From positions 1 through 9,028 of the forward strand of contig CAJPML010000022.1 of assembly GCA_905371725.1 (NCBI GenBank): a stretch of 9,028 bases of DNA, given 5' to 3'. Of this stretch, positions 1 through 8,039 are shown in pieces. The notes below the pieces were generated by a model. That model did no database searches, was not told the origin of the DNA, and saw nothing but the letters and a program-made list of their open reading frames with translations. Made by a program: the position numbers and the translations under genes. This DNA is from Leptotrichia sp. oral taxon 215. Its GTDB lineage: Bacteria; Fusobacteriota; Fusobacteriia; Fusobacteriales; Leptotrichiaceae. Position 1 is the stretch's first letter. Each line of letters opens with the position of its first letter.

Positions 1-1301
1 TAATAAATAATAAAGAAAACCTATGCTGGGACACAATTTATCTTTTTCAACAAATTATCGAAGGGCTGAAAATATGTAAACAAATTAATAAAATACCGAC
101 AACTATGGCAATAGACACATGGGCTGTAGATTATGTATTATTAAATAAAAATAATGAAATTTTGGGAAAAACTTATTCTTATAGAGATCATAGAACAAAA
201 AATATGGATAAAAAACTTGAGCATATAATATCTTCTGAAAATTTATACAAAAAAACAGGCATTCAGAAACAGATGTTTAATACTGTATACCAATTAATGG
301 CCTTTAAGGAAAAGTTTCCTAAATTGTTTGATACTGCAGAAACTTTTTTGATGCTTCCTGATTATTTTAATTTTCTTTTAACAGGAATTAAAAAGTCTGA
401 ATATACAAATGCAACTTCTACCCAAATTGTAAACTCAAGTACAAGAGATTGGGATTGGGAATTAATCGAAAAACTTAAATTTAATAAAAAAATATTTTTA
501 CCTCTTGATTTGCCTGAAACTACAGTAGGAAATTTTAAACAGGAAATTATAAATCAAGTTGGATTTGATTGTAAGGTTATTATGACTGCATCTCATGATA
601 CCGCTTCAGCTGTTATTTCAGTTCCTGAAACAAATGAAATAAACAGCTCCATATACATAAGTTCTGGAACATGGTCTCTTATGGGAATTGAAACTGATAT
701 CCCTATTTCCACCAAAGAAAGTATGAATTTAAATTTTTCAAATGAAGGTGGATATCTTTACAAATTCAGATTTTTAAAGAATATTATGGGGTTATGGATT
801 ATTCAGTCTGTAAGAAATGAAATAAATAAACAGTTTTCTTTTTCAGAATTATGTAAAATGGCAGAGAGTAAAAAAAATTTTTCTTCAAGAATTAATGTAA
901 ATGATTCATGTTTTTTATCTCCTAAAAATATGATAAACGAGATTCAATTTTATTGTGAAAAAACTGGACAGCCTATTCCTCATTCTATTGCCGAGATTTC
1001 TTCAGTTGTTTATCATAGCTTATCTGATTCATACAGTAAAACGGCTACTGAAATTGAAAAAATAACGAATAAAAAATATGAACAGATAAATATTATTGGT
1101 GGAGGTTCACACGCTGACTATCTAAACCAGTTAACAGCAAATAAAACTGGAAAAACAGTATATGCTGGTCCTTCAGAAGCTTCTTCCCTAGGAAATATTA
1201 TAGTTCAAATGATAAAAAATAAAGAGTTTTCAACTCTAAAAGAAGCTAAAAAATCCATTTATAAATCTTTTGAAATAAGAAAATATATCCCCTCTAACTA
1301 A
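1..1301 (+). CDS. rhaB: L-rhamnulokinase, FGGY family (5' end cut by window edge)
   Basis: RhaB phosphorylates L-rhamnulose to L-rhamnulose-1-phosphate with ATP in the cytoplasm, the second step of rhamnose breakdown. The frame is open from position 3, with no stop, and already reads like the family before the first ATG: LCWDT near 21-35, then the IDTWAVDYVLL block near 111-143. The ATG at 105 is therefore an internal Met inside a conserved block and has no Shine-Dalgarno site. About 432 residues are visible; the family has about 460-490, so roughly 35-40 residues, including the first phosphate-binding loop, lie upstream. Other hallmarks are SHDTASAV (catalytic Asp codon 597-599), SSGTWSLMG (660-686), NEGGY followed by RFLKNIMGLW (about 741-797), and IIGGGSHADYLNQLTA with EASSLGNIIVQ (1092-1211), the C-terminal ATP-binding part. 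The stop lies 18 bases before rhaA. FGGY kinases for fuculose or xylulose are less likely given these motifs and the neighbours. Confidence 0.95.
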   Translation, partial: INNKENLCWDTIYLFQQIIEGLKICKQINKIPTTMAIDTWAVDYVLLNKNNEILGKTYSYRDHRTKNMDKKLEHIISSENLYKKTGIQKQMFNTVYQLMAFKEKFPKLFDTAETFLMLPDYFNFLLTGIKKSEYTNATSTQIVNSSTRDWDWELIEKLKFNKKIFLPLDLPETTVGNFKQEIINQVGFDCKVIMTASHDTASAVISVPETNEINSSIYISSGTWSLMGIETDIPISTKESMNLNFSNEGGYLYKFRFLKNIMGLWIIQSVRNEINKQFSFSELCKMAESKKNFSSRINVNDSCFLSPKNMINEIQFYCEKTGQPIPHSIAEISSVVYHSLSDSYSKTATEIEKITNKKYEQINIIGGGSHADYLNQLTANKTGKTVYAGPSEASSLGNIIVQMIKNKEFSTLKEAKKSIYKSFEIRKYIPSN

Positions 1302-1319
1302 CGAAAGGAGAGAATAGAG

Positions 1320-2576
1320 ATGTTCACTAAAGAGAGATATGACTCAGCTAAAAAAATATATGAAAATATCGGAGTGAATGTTAATGAGGCTCTTGAAACA
1401 TTAAAAAATATAAGAATTTCATTACATTGCTGGCAGGGAGATGATATAAAGGGATTTGACAGGGAAGGTCCTTTAACAGGAGGAATACAGGTTACAGGAA
1501 ATTATCCTGGAAAAGCCCGAAATCCTGAAGAACTTATGGACGATATAATAAAAGTTTTTTCTCTTGTTCCTGCAAAACATAAACTAAATTTACATTCCAA
1601 TTATGCTATTTTTAAAAAAGGAAAATTTCATGACAGGGATAAACTTGAGCCCGAAGATTTTAAAGAATGGGTAAATTTTGCAAAAAACCAGGGTATAGGA
1701 ATAGATTTTAATCCTACTCTTTTTTCTCATAACATGGTAATAGATAATCTTACTTTATCAAGTCCTAAAAAAGAAATAAGAAATTTCTGGATTAATCATT
1801 GTAAAGCCTGTATAAAGATTTCAGAATATTTTGCTTCTGAACTTGACCAGCCATGTCTGATGAATATATGGATTCCTGATGGATATAAAGATATCCCGTC
1901 AGATAGATTGTCTCCAAGAATGAGATTTAAAGACTCTTTGGACAAAATACTGGAAATTGACTATGATAGAAAAAAAGTTTTTGTATGTCTTGAATCAAAG
2001 GTTTTTGGAATTGGTCTTGAATCTTATACTGTGGGGTCTGCGGAATTTGTTACTAACTACACTTTAAAAAATAACATAGTTCCTCTTATGGATAACGGAC
2101 ATTATCATCCTACAGAAACTGTATCTGATAAGATTTCCTCTATGCTTTTATTTCATGATAGAATTGCACTACATCTTACAAGACCTGTACGTTGGGATTC
2201 TGATCATGTAATACTGTTTGATGATGAAACTAAGGAAATAACTAAGGAGATTATCCGTAATAACGCTTTAAACAGAGTGTTTATAGGATTGGATTTCTTT
2301 GATGCCAGTATAAATCGTATTTCAGCATGGGTAACTGGCTTAAGAAATGTACAGAAAGCTTTATTATTCGCCCTGCTAATTCCAAATGAAAAATTATTTC
2401 AATTACAGCAACAAAATAATTTTACTGAGTTACTTATGCTGCAGGAAGAAATTAAAACTTATCCTTTGGGAGACATATGGAATTATTTTTGTGAAACGAA
2501 TAATATTCCTGTAGATAGAAAATGCTATGAAGAAATCAAAAAATACGAAGATAATGTTTTATCCTCACGATTTTAA
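1320..2576 (+). CDS. rhaA: L-rhamnose isomerase
   Basis: RhaA interconverts L-rhamnose and L-rhamnulose in the cytoplasm, the first step of the pathway, using divalent metal (Mn). The 418 residues match the roughly 419 of the E. coli enzyme almost end to end. Conserved blocks are HCWQGDD (36-42), TGGIQVTGNYPGKARN (53-68), DFNPTLFSH (129-137), MNIWIPDG (181-188), LESKVFGIGLESYTVGS (224-240), GHYHPTE (260-266), RPVRWDSDHV (288-297) and GLDFFDASINRI (323-334). The metal ligands known in the E. coli enzyme (His262, Asp294, Asp296) correspond by my alignment to His261, Asp293 and Asp295, all present. The ATG is preceded by AAGGAG at 1305-1310, nine bases away, and no longer reading is needed. It lies between rhaB and rhaD in the classic rhaBAD order. 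The enzyme looks intact. Confidence 0.98.
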   Translation: MFTKERYDSAKKIYENIGVNVNEALETLKNIRISLHCWQGDDIKGFDREGPLTGGIQVTGNYPGKARNPEELMDDIIKVFSLVPAKHKLNLHSNYAIFKKGKFHDRDKLEPEDFKEWVNFAKNQGIGIDFNPTLFSHNMVIDNLTLSSPKKEIRNFWINHCKACIKISEYFASELDQPCLMNIWIPDGYKDIPSDRLSPRMRFKDSLDKILEIDYDRKKVFVCLESKVFGIGLESYTVGSAEFVTNYTLKNNIVPLMDNGHYHPTETVSDKISSMLLFHDRIALHLTRPVRWDSDHVILFDDETKEITKEIIRNNALNRVFIGLDFFDASINRISAWVTGLRNVQKALLFALLIPNEKLFQLQQQNNFTELLMLQEEIKTYPLGDIWNYFCETNNIPVDRKCYEEIKKYEDNVLSSRF

Positions 2577-2580
2577 TAAA

Positions 2581-2587
2581 AAAGGAG
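2581..2587 (+). promoter_or_regulatory. Shine-Dalgarno site that fixes the rhaD start
   Basis: AAAGGAG sits right after the rhaA stop codon and eight bases before ATG 2596. The alternative ATG at 2527 lies inside rhaA and has no comparable purine-rich site, so this site decides the start of rhaD. Confidence 0.8.
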
Positions 2588-2595
2588 ATAAACTA

Positions 2596-3426
2596 ATGAC
2601 AAATATTTTTAAAATAAATTTTATTAAAGACTTTTGTGAGCTTTGTCAAGACGGATTTAATCATGGATGGCATGAAATGAATGGAGGAAATTTAAGTTAT
2701 CGTTTAAAACTGGAAGAAATAAAACAATCAGAAGAAATATTCAATTTAACGAATAACTGGATTAAAATAGGTATCGATGTTCCCGAACTTGCTAATGAAT
2801 ATTTTTTAGTAACAGGAACAGGAAAGTATTTTAAAAATGTTCTAAAAGCTCCTGAAAAAAATATAGGAATTATACAGGTAGATAATAAAGGAGAAAATTA
2901 TAGGATAGTTTGGGGATTGGATAATAATGCATTGCCTACAAGTGAACTCCCTACTCATTTGATGAATCATGAGGTAAAAAAGAAACAAACGAATGGAAAG
3001 TATAGGATTATATATCATTGTCATACTCCTAATATTATTGCCCTTACTTTTTTACTTCCACTAAAAGACGAAATATTTACAAGAGAATTGTGGGAAACTA
3101 TGACAGAATGCCCCATTATTTTCAGTAAAGGTATCGGAGTTGTAAATTGGATGGTTCCTGGTGGAAAAGAAATAGCCATCGCGACCTCTGAATTGATGAA
3201 AGTATATGACTTAGTGATCTGGGCTCATCACGGGCTATTCTGTTCAAGTAAAGACTTTGATATTGCATTTGGATTGGCTTTAACTTTAGAAAAAGCCGCA
3301 AAAATACTTATAAAAATTTTATCTGTTTCACCACAAAGACTACAAACTATTCAGCCAAATGAATTTAGAAAACTTGCAAAAGATTTCAATGTAGAACTTT
3401 CAGAAAAATTTTTATATGAAAAATAA
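2596..3426 (+). CDS. rhaD: Rhamnulose-1-phosphate aldolase (class II)
   Basis: RhaD cleaves L-rhamnulose-1-phosphate to dihydroxyacetone phosphate and L-lactaldehyde, a zinc-dependent retro-aldol step in the cytoplasm. The first in-frame ATG is at 2527, but that would overlap the end of rhaA by 50 bases and add 23 lysine-rich residues that the family lacks. ATG 2596 has AAAGGAG at 2581-2587, eight bases upstream, and gives 276 residues against 274 in E. coli. From this start the numbering matches E. coli exactly: catalytic Glu117 (in TSELPTHL), zinc ligands His141 and His143 (in YHCHTPN) and His212 (in AHHGLF). Other family blocks are HEMNGGNLS (26-34), FLVTGTGKYF (70-79), RELWETMTECP (163-173) and WMVPGG (185-190). 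A fuculose aldolase (FucA) is shorter and lacks these blocks. The enzyme looks complete and active. Confidence 0.97.
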   Translation: MTNIFKINFIKDFCELCQDGFNHGWHEMNGGNLSYRLKLEEIKQSEEIFNLTNNWIKIGIDVPELANEYFLVTGTGKYFKNVLKAPEKNIGIIQVDNKGENYRIVWGLDNNALPTSELPTHLMNHEVKKKQTNGKYRIIYHCHTPNIIALTFLLPLKDEIFTRELWETMTECPIIFSKGIGVVNWMVPGGKEIAIATSELMKVYDLVIWAHHGLFCSSKDFDIAFGLALTLEKAAKILIKILSVSPQRLQTIQPNEFRKLAKDFNVELSEKFLYEK

Positions 3427-3447
3427 ATCAAAAACAAAATTCAGAAT

Positions 3448-3455
3448 AAGGAGGT
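3448..3455 (+). promoter_or_regulatory. Near-consensus Shine-Dalgarno site of the ATPase gene
   Basis: AAGGAGGT, close to a full complement of the 16S rRNA 3' end, precedes ATG 3460 with a short spacer of about four to five bases. It is the strongest ribosome binding site in the window and supports this start for the transporter ATPase. Confidence 0.7.
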
Positions 3456-3459
3456 TAAG

Positions 3460-4956
3460 ATGAACAGTCCTTTTTTAGAACTGGAAAATATAAGTAAAAC
3501 CTTTCCTGGTGTAAAAGCGTTAAATAAAGTTAAGTTTGATATTTATCCTGGAGAAGTACATTCTCTTGTAGGAGAAAACGGTGCTGGAAAATCTACTCTC
3601 ATAAAAGTTATGTCAGGTGCCCATCAACCTGATGAGGGAGGAATTATAAAAATAAACGGCGAACAGGTAAAAATTTCAAATCCCATAGATGCCATAAAAA
3701 AAGGAATTTCAGTTATCTATCAGGATTTCAGTTTATTTGGTAACCTTACTGTTGCTGAAAATATTGTAATAAATCAGATCATAGAAAAAAATAAGCTTTT
3801 ATTAAACTGGAAAGAAATCAGAATTAAAGCTGAGAAGGCTCTAAATGTTGTTGGTATAAAAATAAACCCAAATGAGATTGTGGATAATCTGTCTGTGGCT
3901 AAAAAACAAATGGTAGCAATAGCAGGAGCAATTGCTCATAACGCTAAAATGATAATTATGGATGAACCTACATCAGCTTTGTCAAAACAGGAAGTTGAAA
4001 ATCTCTATAGAATTATTGATATGCTAAAATCAAAAAATATTGCAGTAATGTTTGTCAGTCATAAAATGGATGAACTTTTTAAAGTAAGTGACAGATTTAC
4101 AATATTTAGAGACGGACAATATGTTGATACAGTAAAATCCTCTGATATTGACAAAAAAACATTAATTGCAAAGATGGTTGGACGTGATGTCAATATTCTT
4201 AATTATGCAAATTTAAGTGTAAAAGAAGAAGTAGTATTAGAAATAAAAGGTTTAAGTAAAAAAGGAAATTATAAAAATATAAATCTTAAACTTTATAAAG
4301 GAGAAGTTTTAGGAATTACAGGTCTTGTAGGTGCAGGAAGAAGTGAACTTTTTCAAACAATATTTGGAATTTTAAAGGCTGATTCAGGAAAAATAATACT
4401 GGAAGGAGAAGAAATTAATTTAAATTCCCCATGGACAGCTTTGAAAAAAGGAATAGGCTATATTCCTGAAAGCAGACAAACACAAGGATTAGTTTTAGAA
4501 AAAAAAGTTTCAGAAAATATTACTTTGCCTTTACTTAAAAACTTTACAAATAAACTTGGAATTATAAATACAAAAAAGCAATCTAGCCTTGTACATGATT
4601 TAATTGATAAACTCGATGTTAGACCTAAAGATGAAAATCTGACTGCTTCACAGCTTTCAGGAGGAAATCAACAGAAGGTTGTAATAGCTAAATGGATTGC
4701 CACAAATCCTAAAATTCTGATTGTTGATGAACCGACAAATGGTGTAGATATAGGAGCAAAAGCAGATATTCATAAAATTCTCAGGGAATTAGCTGAAAAT
4801 GGCACAAGTATTATAGTTATTTCTTCAGAATTACCTGAAATTCTTTCTATAAGTGACCGTATTTTAGTCATGAGAAAAGGATGTATTTCCGGAGAATTTA
4901 AAAATAGCAATCTTACACAGGAAGCAATAATGGAAAAAGCTGTTATAAATAAGTAA
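3460..4956 (+). CDS. CUT2-class sugar ABC transporter, double ATP-binding subunit (probable rhamnose importer)
   Basis: This cytoplasmic subunit drives sugar import by ATP hydrolysis. At 498 residues with two nucleotide-binding domains in one chain, it has the length and layout of RbsA/MglA/XylG/LsrA. Domain 1 has Walker A GENGAGKST (38-46), Q-loop Gln88, a weak signature LSVAKKQ (144-150), Walker B IIMDEP (165-170) and switch His201. Domain 2 (about 255-490) has a degenerate Walker A, GLVGAGRSE (288-296), with Arg where Lys is usual, a full signature LSGGNQQ (399-405), Walker B ILIVDEP (419-425) and Ser-Ser-Glu in place of the switch His. This uneven pair is normal for CUT2 ATPases, where domain 1 is generally held to carry the intact catalytic set. 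The gene starts 33 bases after rhaD and is followed by two permeases and a binding protein. Substrate is inferred from rhaBAD; sequence alone would also fit an LsrA (autoinducer-2) label. Confidence 0.93.
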   Translation: MNSPFLELENISKTFPGVKALNKVKFDIYPGEVHSLVGENGAGKSTLIKVMSGAHQPDEGGIIKINGEQVKISNPIDAIKKGISVIYQDFSLFGNLTVAENIVINQIIEKNKLLLNWKEIRIKAEKALNVVGIKINPNEIVDNLSVAKKQMVAIAGAIAHNAKMIIMDEPTSALSKQEVENLYRIIDMLKSKNIAVMFVSHKMDELFKVSDRFTIFRDGQYVDTVKSSDIDKKTLIAKMVGRDVNILNYANLSVKEEVVLEIKGLSKKGNYKNINLKLYKGEVLGITGLVGAGRSELFQTIFGILKADSGKIILEGEEINLNSPWTALKKGIGYIPESRQTQGLVLEKKVSENITLPLLKNFTNKLGIINTKKQSSLVHDLIDKLDVRPKDENLTASQLSGGNQQKVVIAKWIATNPKILIVDEPTNGVDIGAKADIHKILRELAENGTSIIVISSELPEILSISDRILVMRKGCISGEFKNSNLTQEAIMEKAVINK

Positions 4957-4975
4957 AAAAGAAGGAGATAAACAA

Positions 4976-5959
4976 ATGATTACTAAATTAATTAAGAAAA
5001 AAGAATTTTCAGTATTTCTAATTATTCTGATAATTTCTTTTTTTCTCACTATTATAAATCCAGTATTTTTTACCTTTACTAACTTTATGGACATCTTAAA
5101 AGGAAATGTTGTAGTAGGAATATTGGCACTTGGTATGCTGCCTATCCTGATTACAGGAGGAATAGACTTATCAGTATCTGCAAATATTGCATTAACTACT
5201 CTGATTACAGGTAAACTCCTTACCCAGTCAAATATGGGATTACCTGCAATATTTCTAATTTGCTGCATTGCAGGGGGTATAATAGGTATTTTGAACGGAC
5301 TAATAATTACATGTTTCAACATTTCCCCTATTGTAGCTACTTTAGGTATACAAAGCATTATGCAAGGAACTATTCTGGTGTACACTAAAGGAAATATGAT
5401 TACTAACATGCCTGAATGGTTTCAGAATTTTGGAAGAATATCTGTAGCAAATATTCCTATACAGATTTTTTTTCTAATATTAACAACTATAATAATGTCA
5501 TTTATCTTAAAATATACATTGATAGGAAGAGGGGTATATGCTATTGGAGGAAGTGAAGCATCAGCTATCCGTGTAGGATATAACCCACAAAAAATAAAAA
5601 TTTTTGTCTACACTTTAGCAGGAGTTCTATCAGGTATAGCAGGAGTTCTAAATACTTCTATCGTTCAGGGAGTTAATCCCAATACATTTGTAGGAACTGA
5701 ACTTAATGTTATTGCTATTGTAGTAATCGGAGGTGCAAGTACTTTGGGAGGAACAGGAACTGTTCTTGGAACTTTTCTTGGAATGTGTTTAATGGCTATT
5801 CTTAATAATGGACTAGTATTAGCAAAGATTCCTACTTTCTGGCAAAAAATAGTTATGGGTATTATTATTATTAGTGCAGTATCAGTTGATGTAATAAGTA
5901 AAAAATATGAACAGAGCAAATTAGTCCGTATAGATTTGGATGAATTGGAGGAAAAATAA
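4976..5959 (+). CDS. CUT2-class sugar ABC transporter permease, first subunit
   Basis: Integral membrane protein of 327 residues in the BPD_transp_2 family (RbsC/LsrC/RhaP type), forming half of the sugar channel. It is strongly hydrophobic, with about eight to ten membrane segments, for example near residues 12-33, 45-63, 89-113, 118-136, 160-180, 209-230, 259-283 and 287-305. Family motifs are GGIDLSV (61-67), the cytoplasmic coupling loop GRGVYAIGGSEASAIRVG (184-201) and the glycine-rich GGASTLGGTGTVLGTFLG (252-269). The C-terminal tail is charged and cytoplasmic in style. AAGGAG at 4962-4967 lies eight bases before the ATG. Its stop shares one base with the start of the next permease gene, which points to coupled translation and a 1:1 partner. 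The substrate is inferred to be L-rhamnose from context. Confidence 0.92.
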   Translation: MITKLIKKKEFSVFLIILIISFFLTIINPVFFTFTNFMDILKGNVVVGILALGMLPILITGGIDLSVSANIALTTLITGKLLTQSNMGLPAIFLICCIAGGIIGILNGLIITCFNISPIVATLGIQSIMQGTILVYTKGNMITNMPEWFQNFGRISVANIPIQIFFLILTTIIMSFILKYTLIGRGVYAIGGSEASAIRVGYNPQKIKIFVYTLAGVLSGIAGVLNTSIVQGVNPNTFVGTELNVIAIVVIGGASTLGGTGTVLGTFLGMCLMAILNNGLVLAKIPTFWQKIVMGIIIISAVSVDVISKKYEQSKLVRIDLDELEEK

Positions 5960-6960
5960 TGAAACAAAAACATGAGATAAAAAATATAAATGAAATTACT
6001 CTTTTAATAATTTTTATTATTTCAACATTAAGTGTAGGATTTTTATCTCCTGACAGATTTTTTACCTTTAACAACTTTATGAGTACTCTAAGACAGATGC
6101 CTGAATTTGGAATTTTGGCACTTGCAATGATGTTTCCCATTTTGACAGGGGGAATTAATTTATCCATTGTTACTACGGCAACTATGAGCAGTATTGTATC
6201 AACTTATTTCCTTACAGGAACAATTAGCAAGCAAAATCCTATACTTGCAATAACTTTAGCCATTCTGCTTTCGTTACTTATATCCATAATTGCAGGGTTC
6301 CTAAATGGATACATTACAGCTTATATAGGAGTAGCAGCAATGTTAGTTACATTGGGAACAACCACTCTTTTCGAAGGAATAAGTTTAAATCTAACAAAAG
6401 GAGGTTCTATATCAGGTTTTCCTCTTATGTTTTCGTATATAACTACAAAAAATCTCTTTGGAACTCCTGTCCCATTTATAATTTATTTATTTTTTATAGC
6501 AATAAGTTACCTTATTTTACATAAAAGTTCTTTAGGAACTAAAATACTGATGCTTGGATGTAATGAAACAGCTACAAGATTTTCAGGTATCAATACTAAA
6601 AAAGTTATATTATCTACTTATATTTATTCGGCTATACTTTCAGCCATATCAGGTATTATTATGATGTCTAGATATAACTCAGCTAAGGTCGACTTTGGTT
6701 CTTCATATTTAATGCAAAGCATTACAGCTGTAGTTTTAGGTGGAGTAAGCATCTCAGGTGGTCATGGTAATATAATTGGAACCGTTATTGCTGTTGCAAT
6801 TATACAGGTTATATCCAAAGGACTTAACTTAATAAATGTAGATAGAAACATAGTGGATATAATAATGGGAATTATACTGATTACTGTTTTAGCAATCCGT
6901 TATATATCAAAAGTCCTGAGTGACAAATCTCTTATTTCCAAAAGAAGAAACAAAAATTAA
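5959..6960 (+). CDS. CUT2-class sugar ABC transporter permease, second subunit
   Basis: Second integral membrane subunit, 333 residues, BPD_transp_2 family (LsrD/RhaQ type). It is a clear paralogue of the preceding permease: both share an FFTF-NFM start to the second segment, GILAL (51-55 here), GGINLS (64-69, against GGIDLS), the coupling loop GTKILMLGCNETATRFSG (193-210) and a glycine-rich GGVSISGGHGNIIGT (261-275). Hydrophobic stretches include about 12-30, 48-64, 95-118, 170-188, 216-236, 252-283 and 298-315. Its ATG overlaps the upstream TAA by one base (TAATG at 5957-5961). GGAGGA at 5947-5952, inside the previous gene, serves as ribosome binding site. The overlap and divergence from its partner suggest an obligate heterodimer, unlike the single-permease ribose system. 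Confidence 0.92.
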   Translation: MKQKHEIKNINEITLLIIFIISTLSVGFLSPDRFFTFNNFMSTLRQMPEFGILALAMMFPILTGGINLSIVTTATMSSIVSTYFLTGTISKQNPILAITLAILLSLLISIIAGFLNGYITAYIGVAAMLVTLGTTTLFEGISLNLTKGGSISGFPLMFSYITTKNLFGTPVPFIIYLFFIAISYLILHKSSLGTKILMLGCNETATRFSGINTKKVILSTYIYSAILSAISGIIMMSRYNSAKVDFGSSYLMQSITAVVLGGVSISGGHGNIIGTVIAVAIIQVISKGLNLINVDRNIVDIIMGIILITVLAIRYISKVLSDKSLISKRRNKN

Positions 6961-6984
6961 TAAATTTAAAGGAGGAATTCGATT

Positions 6985-8001
6985 ATGAAATTCAGAAATT
7001 TTTTCAAGATTTTTTTACTTCTAGCTTTTGTACTGTTAATAAGCTGTGGTGAAAAGAAAAACGAAAATGGCAATTCATCTGCACAGACAGGAACAGAGAA
7101 AAAAGGAAAAAAATTTAAAATTGCCATTATGCCTAAACTTACATCTATCCCTTATTTTGAACAGACAGGAGAAGGAGCAAAAAAAGCAGGAGAGGAATTA
7201 GGTGTTGAAGTTATTTACATAGGTCCTAATAAAGCTGACGCTGCTGAACAGGTTAAAATGATAGAGGATCTAATTAATCAGGGAGTAGATGCTATTGCAG
7301 TAGCTCCTAATGATCCCGCAGCTGTTGTACCAGTCTTACAACAGGCTAAAGCTGCTGGAATAATGATACTTGACTGGGATACGCCTACTGATATTAATGT
7401 TGTTGATGCTTCTATTCATCAAATTGACGACAAAGTTTTAGGAGAACACCTTTTTGATAAGTTAGTCGAAAAAATGGGAACAGATGCTGGAGAATATGCT
7501 ATAATAACAGGTGGTTTGTCTGCAGCAAATCTTAATTCATGGATTGATTATGGTTTAAAATATGCAAAAGAAAAATATCCTAATCTAAAATTAGTAACAG
7601 ATAAAATCCCATCTGATGAAAAACAACAGGAAGCATATAGCAAAGCTCTTGATTTAATTAAAGCTTATCCTAATATAAAAGGAATAATAGGATATTCTAC
7701 AGTCGCTCCACTGGGAATTGCACAGGCAATTCGTGAGAAAGGGCTTCAAGATAAAATAGCTGTAGTCGGAACTGCAGTTAAAGAAGACTCCCAGGAATAT
7801 TTGAAAGATGGAGCACTGGATGGTGGATATTTATGGGATACTAGAAAATTGGGATATTTAACAGTTGCCGTTGCTAAAGCTATGCTGGAAGGAAAAAAAT
7901 TAACTAACGGTATGGAAATTCAAGGATTTGGAAAAATAGAAGTTAAAGATGATGGTAAAACTGTTATAATGGGACCACCTGACAATTATGAAAAACAATA
8001 A
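6985..8001 (+). CDS. Sugar-binding lipoprotein of the ABC importer (RhaS/LsrB-like, Peripla_BP_4)
   Basis: This exported receptor captures the sugar and delivers it to the permeases. Residues 1-20 are a lipoprotein signal peptide (basic start, hydrophobic core) ending in a lipobox LISC with the lipid-anchored Cys21. A polar, glycine- and lysine-rich linker (22-43) leads to the two-lobe binding fold from about 44, opening with KFKIAIMPKL and GEGAKKAGEELGV (62-74). Family blocks include EDLINQGVDAIAVAPNDP (94-111), ILDWDTPT (128-135), ANLNSWIDYG (181-190) and GYLWDTRKLGYL (281-292). The length, 338 residues, is normal. AAAGGAGG at 6968-6975 supports the start. It resembles LsrB, sharing the Lys of MPKL and the Asp of the WD loop, but by my alignment from memory other autoinducer-2 contacts differ. 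With rhaBAD beside it, L-rhamnose is the likelier ligand; this is inferred. Confidence 0.9.
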   Translation: MKFRNFFKIFLLLAFVLLISCGEKKNENGNSSAQTGTEKKGKKFKIAIMPKLTSIPYFEQTGEGAKKAGEELGVEVIYIGPNKADAAEQVKMIEDLINQGVDAIAVAPNDPAAVVPVLQQAKAAGIMILDWDTPTDINVVDASIHQIDDKVLGEHLFDKLVEKMGTDAGEYAIITGGLSAANLNSWIDYGLKYAKEKYPNLKLVTDKIPSDEKQQEAYSKALDLIKAYPNIKGIIGYSTVAPLGIAQAIREKGLQDKIAVVGTAVKEDSQEYLKDGALDGGYLWDTRKLGYLTVAVAKAMLEGKKLTNGMEIQGFGKIEVKDDGKTVIMGPPDNYEKQ

Positions 8002-8039
8002 TCCTGTAAACTAAATTTTTAAGGAGAAGAGTATAAATC

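Noticed and set aside
2842..3024. 60-codon minus-strand frame inside rhaD
   Set aside because: It is antisense to the catalytic core of RhaD and looks like a chance frame in AT-rich DNA.
3427..3459. Possible internal promoter or terminator between rhaD and the transporter genes
   Set aside because: Only 33 bases, with no stem-loop and no paired -35/-10 elements that stand out from the general AT-richness.
4236..4956. Degenerate second Walker A and missing switch histidine in the ATPase, as a sign of decay
   Set aside because: This asymmetry is typical of CUT2 double ATPases (RbsA, MglA, LsrA), so it is not a defect of this copy.
4864..5409. 181-codon open frame on the minus strand
   Set aside because: It lies opposite the end of the ATPase gene and the first permease, both strongly supported by family motifs; the translation shows no recognisable domain and no ribosome binding site in keeping with the other genes.
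5665..6167. Two overlapping minus-strand frames opposite the permease junction (5665-5973 and 5871-6167)
   Set aside because: They are antisense to conserved permease coding sequence, overlap each other, and show no recognisable family motif.
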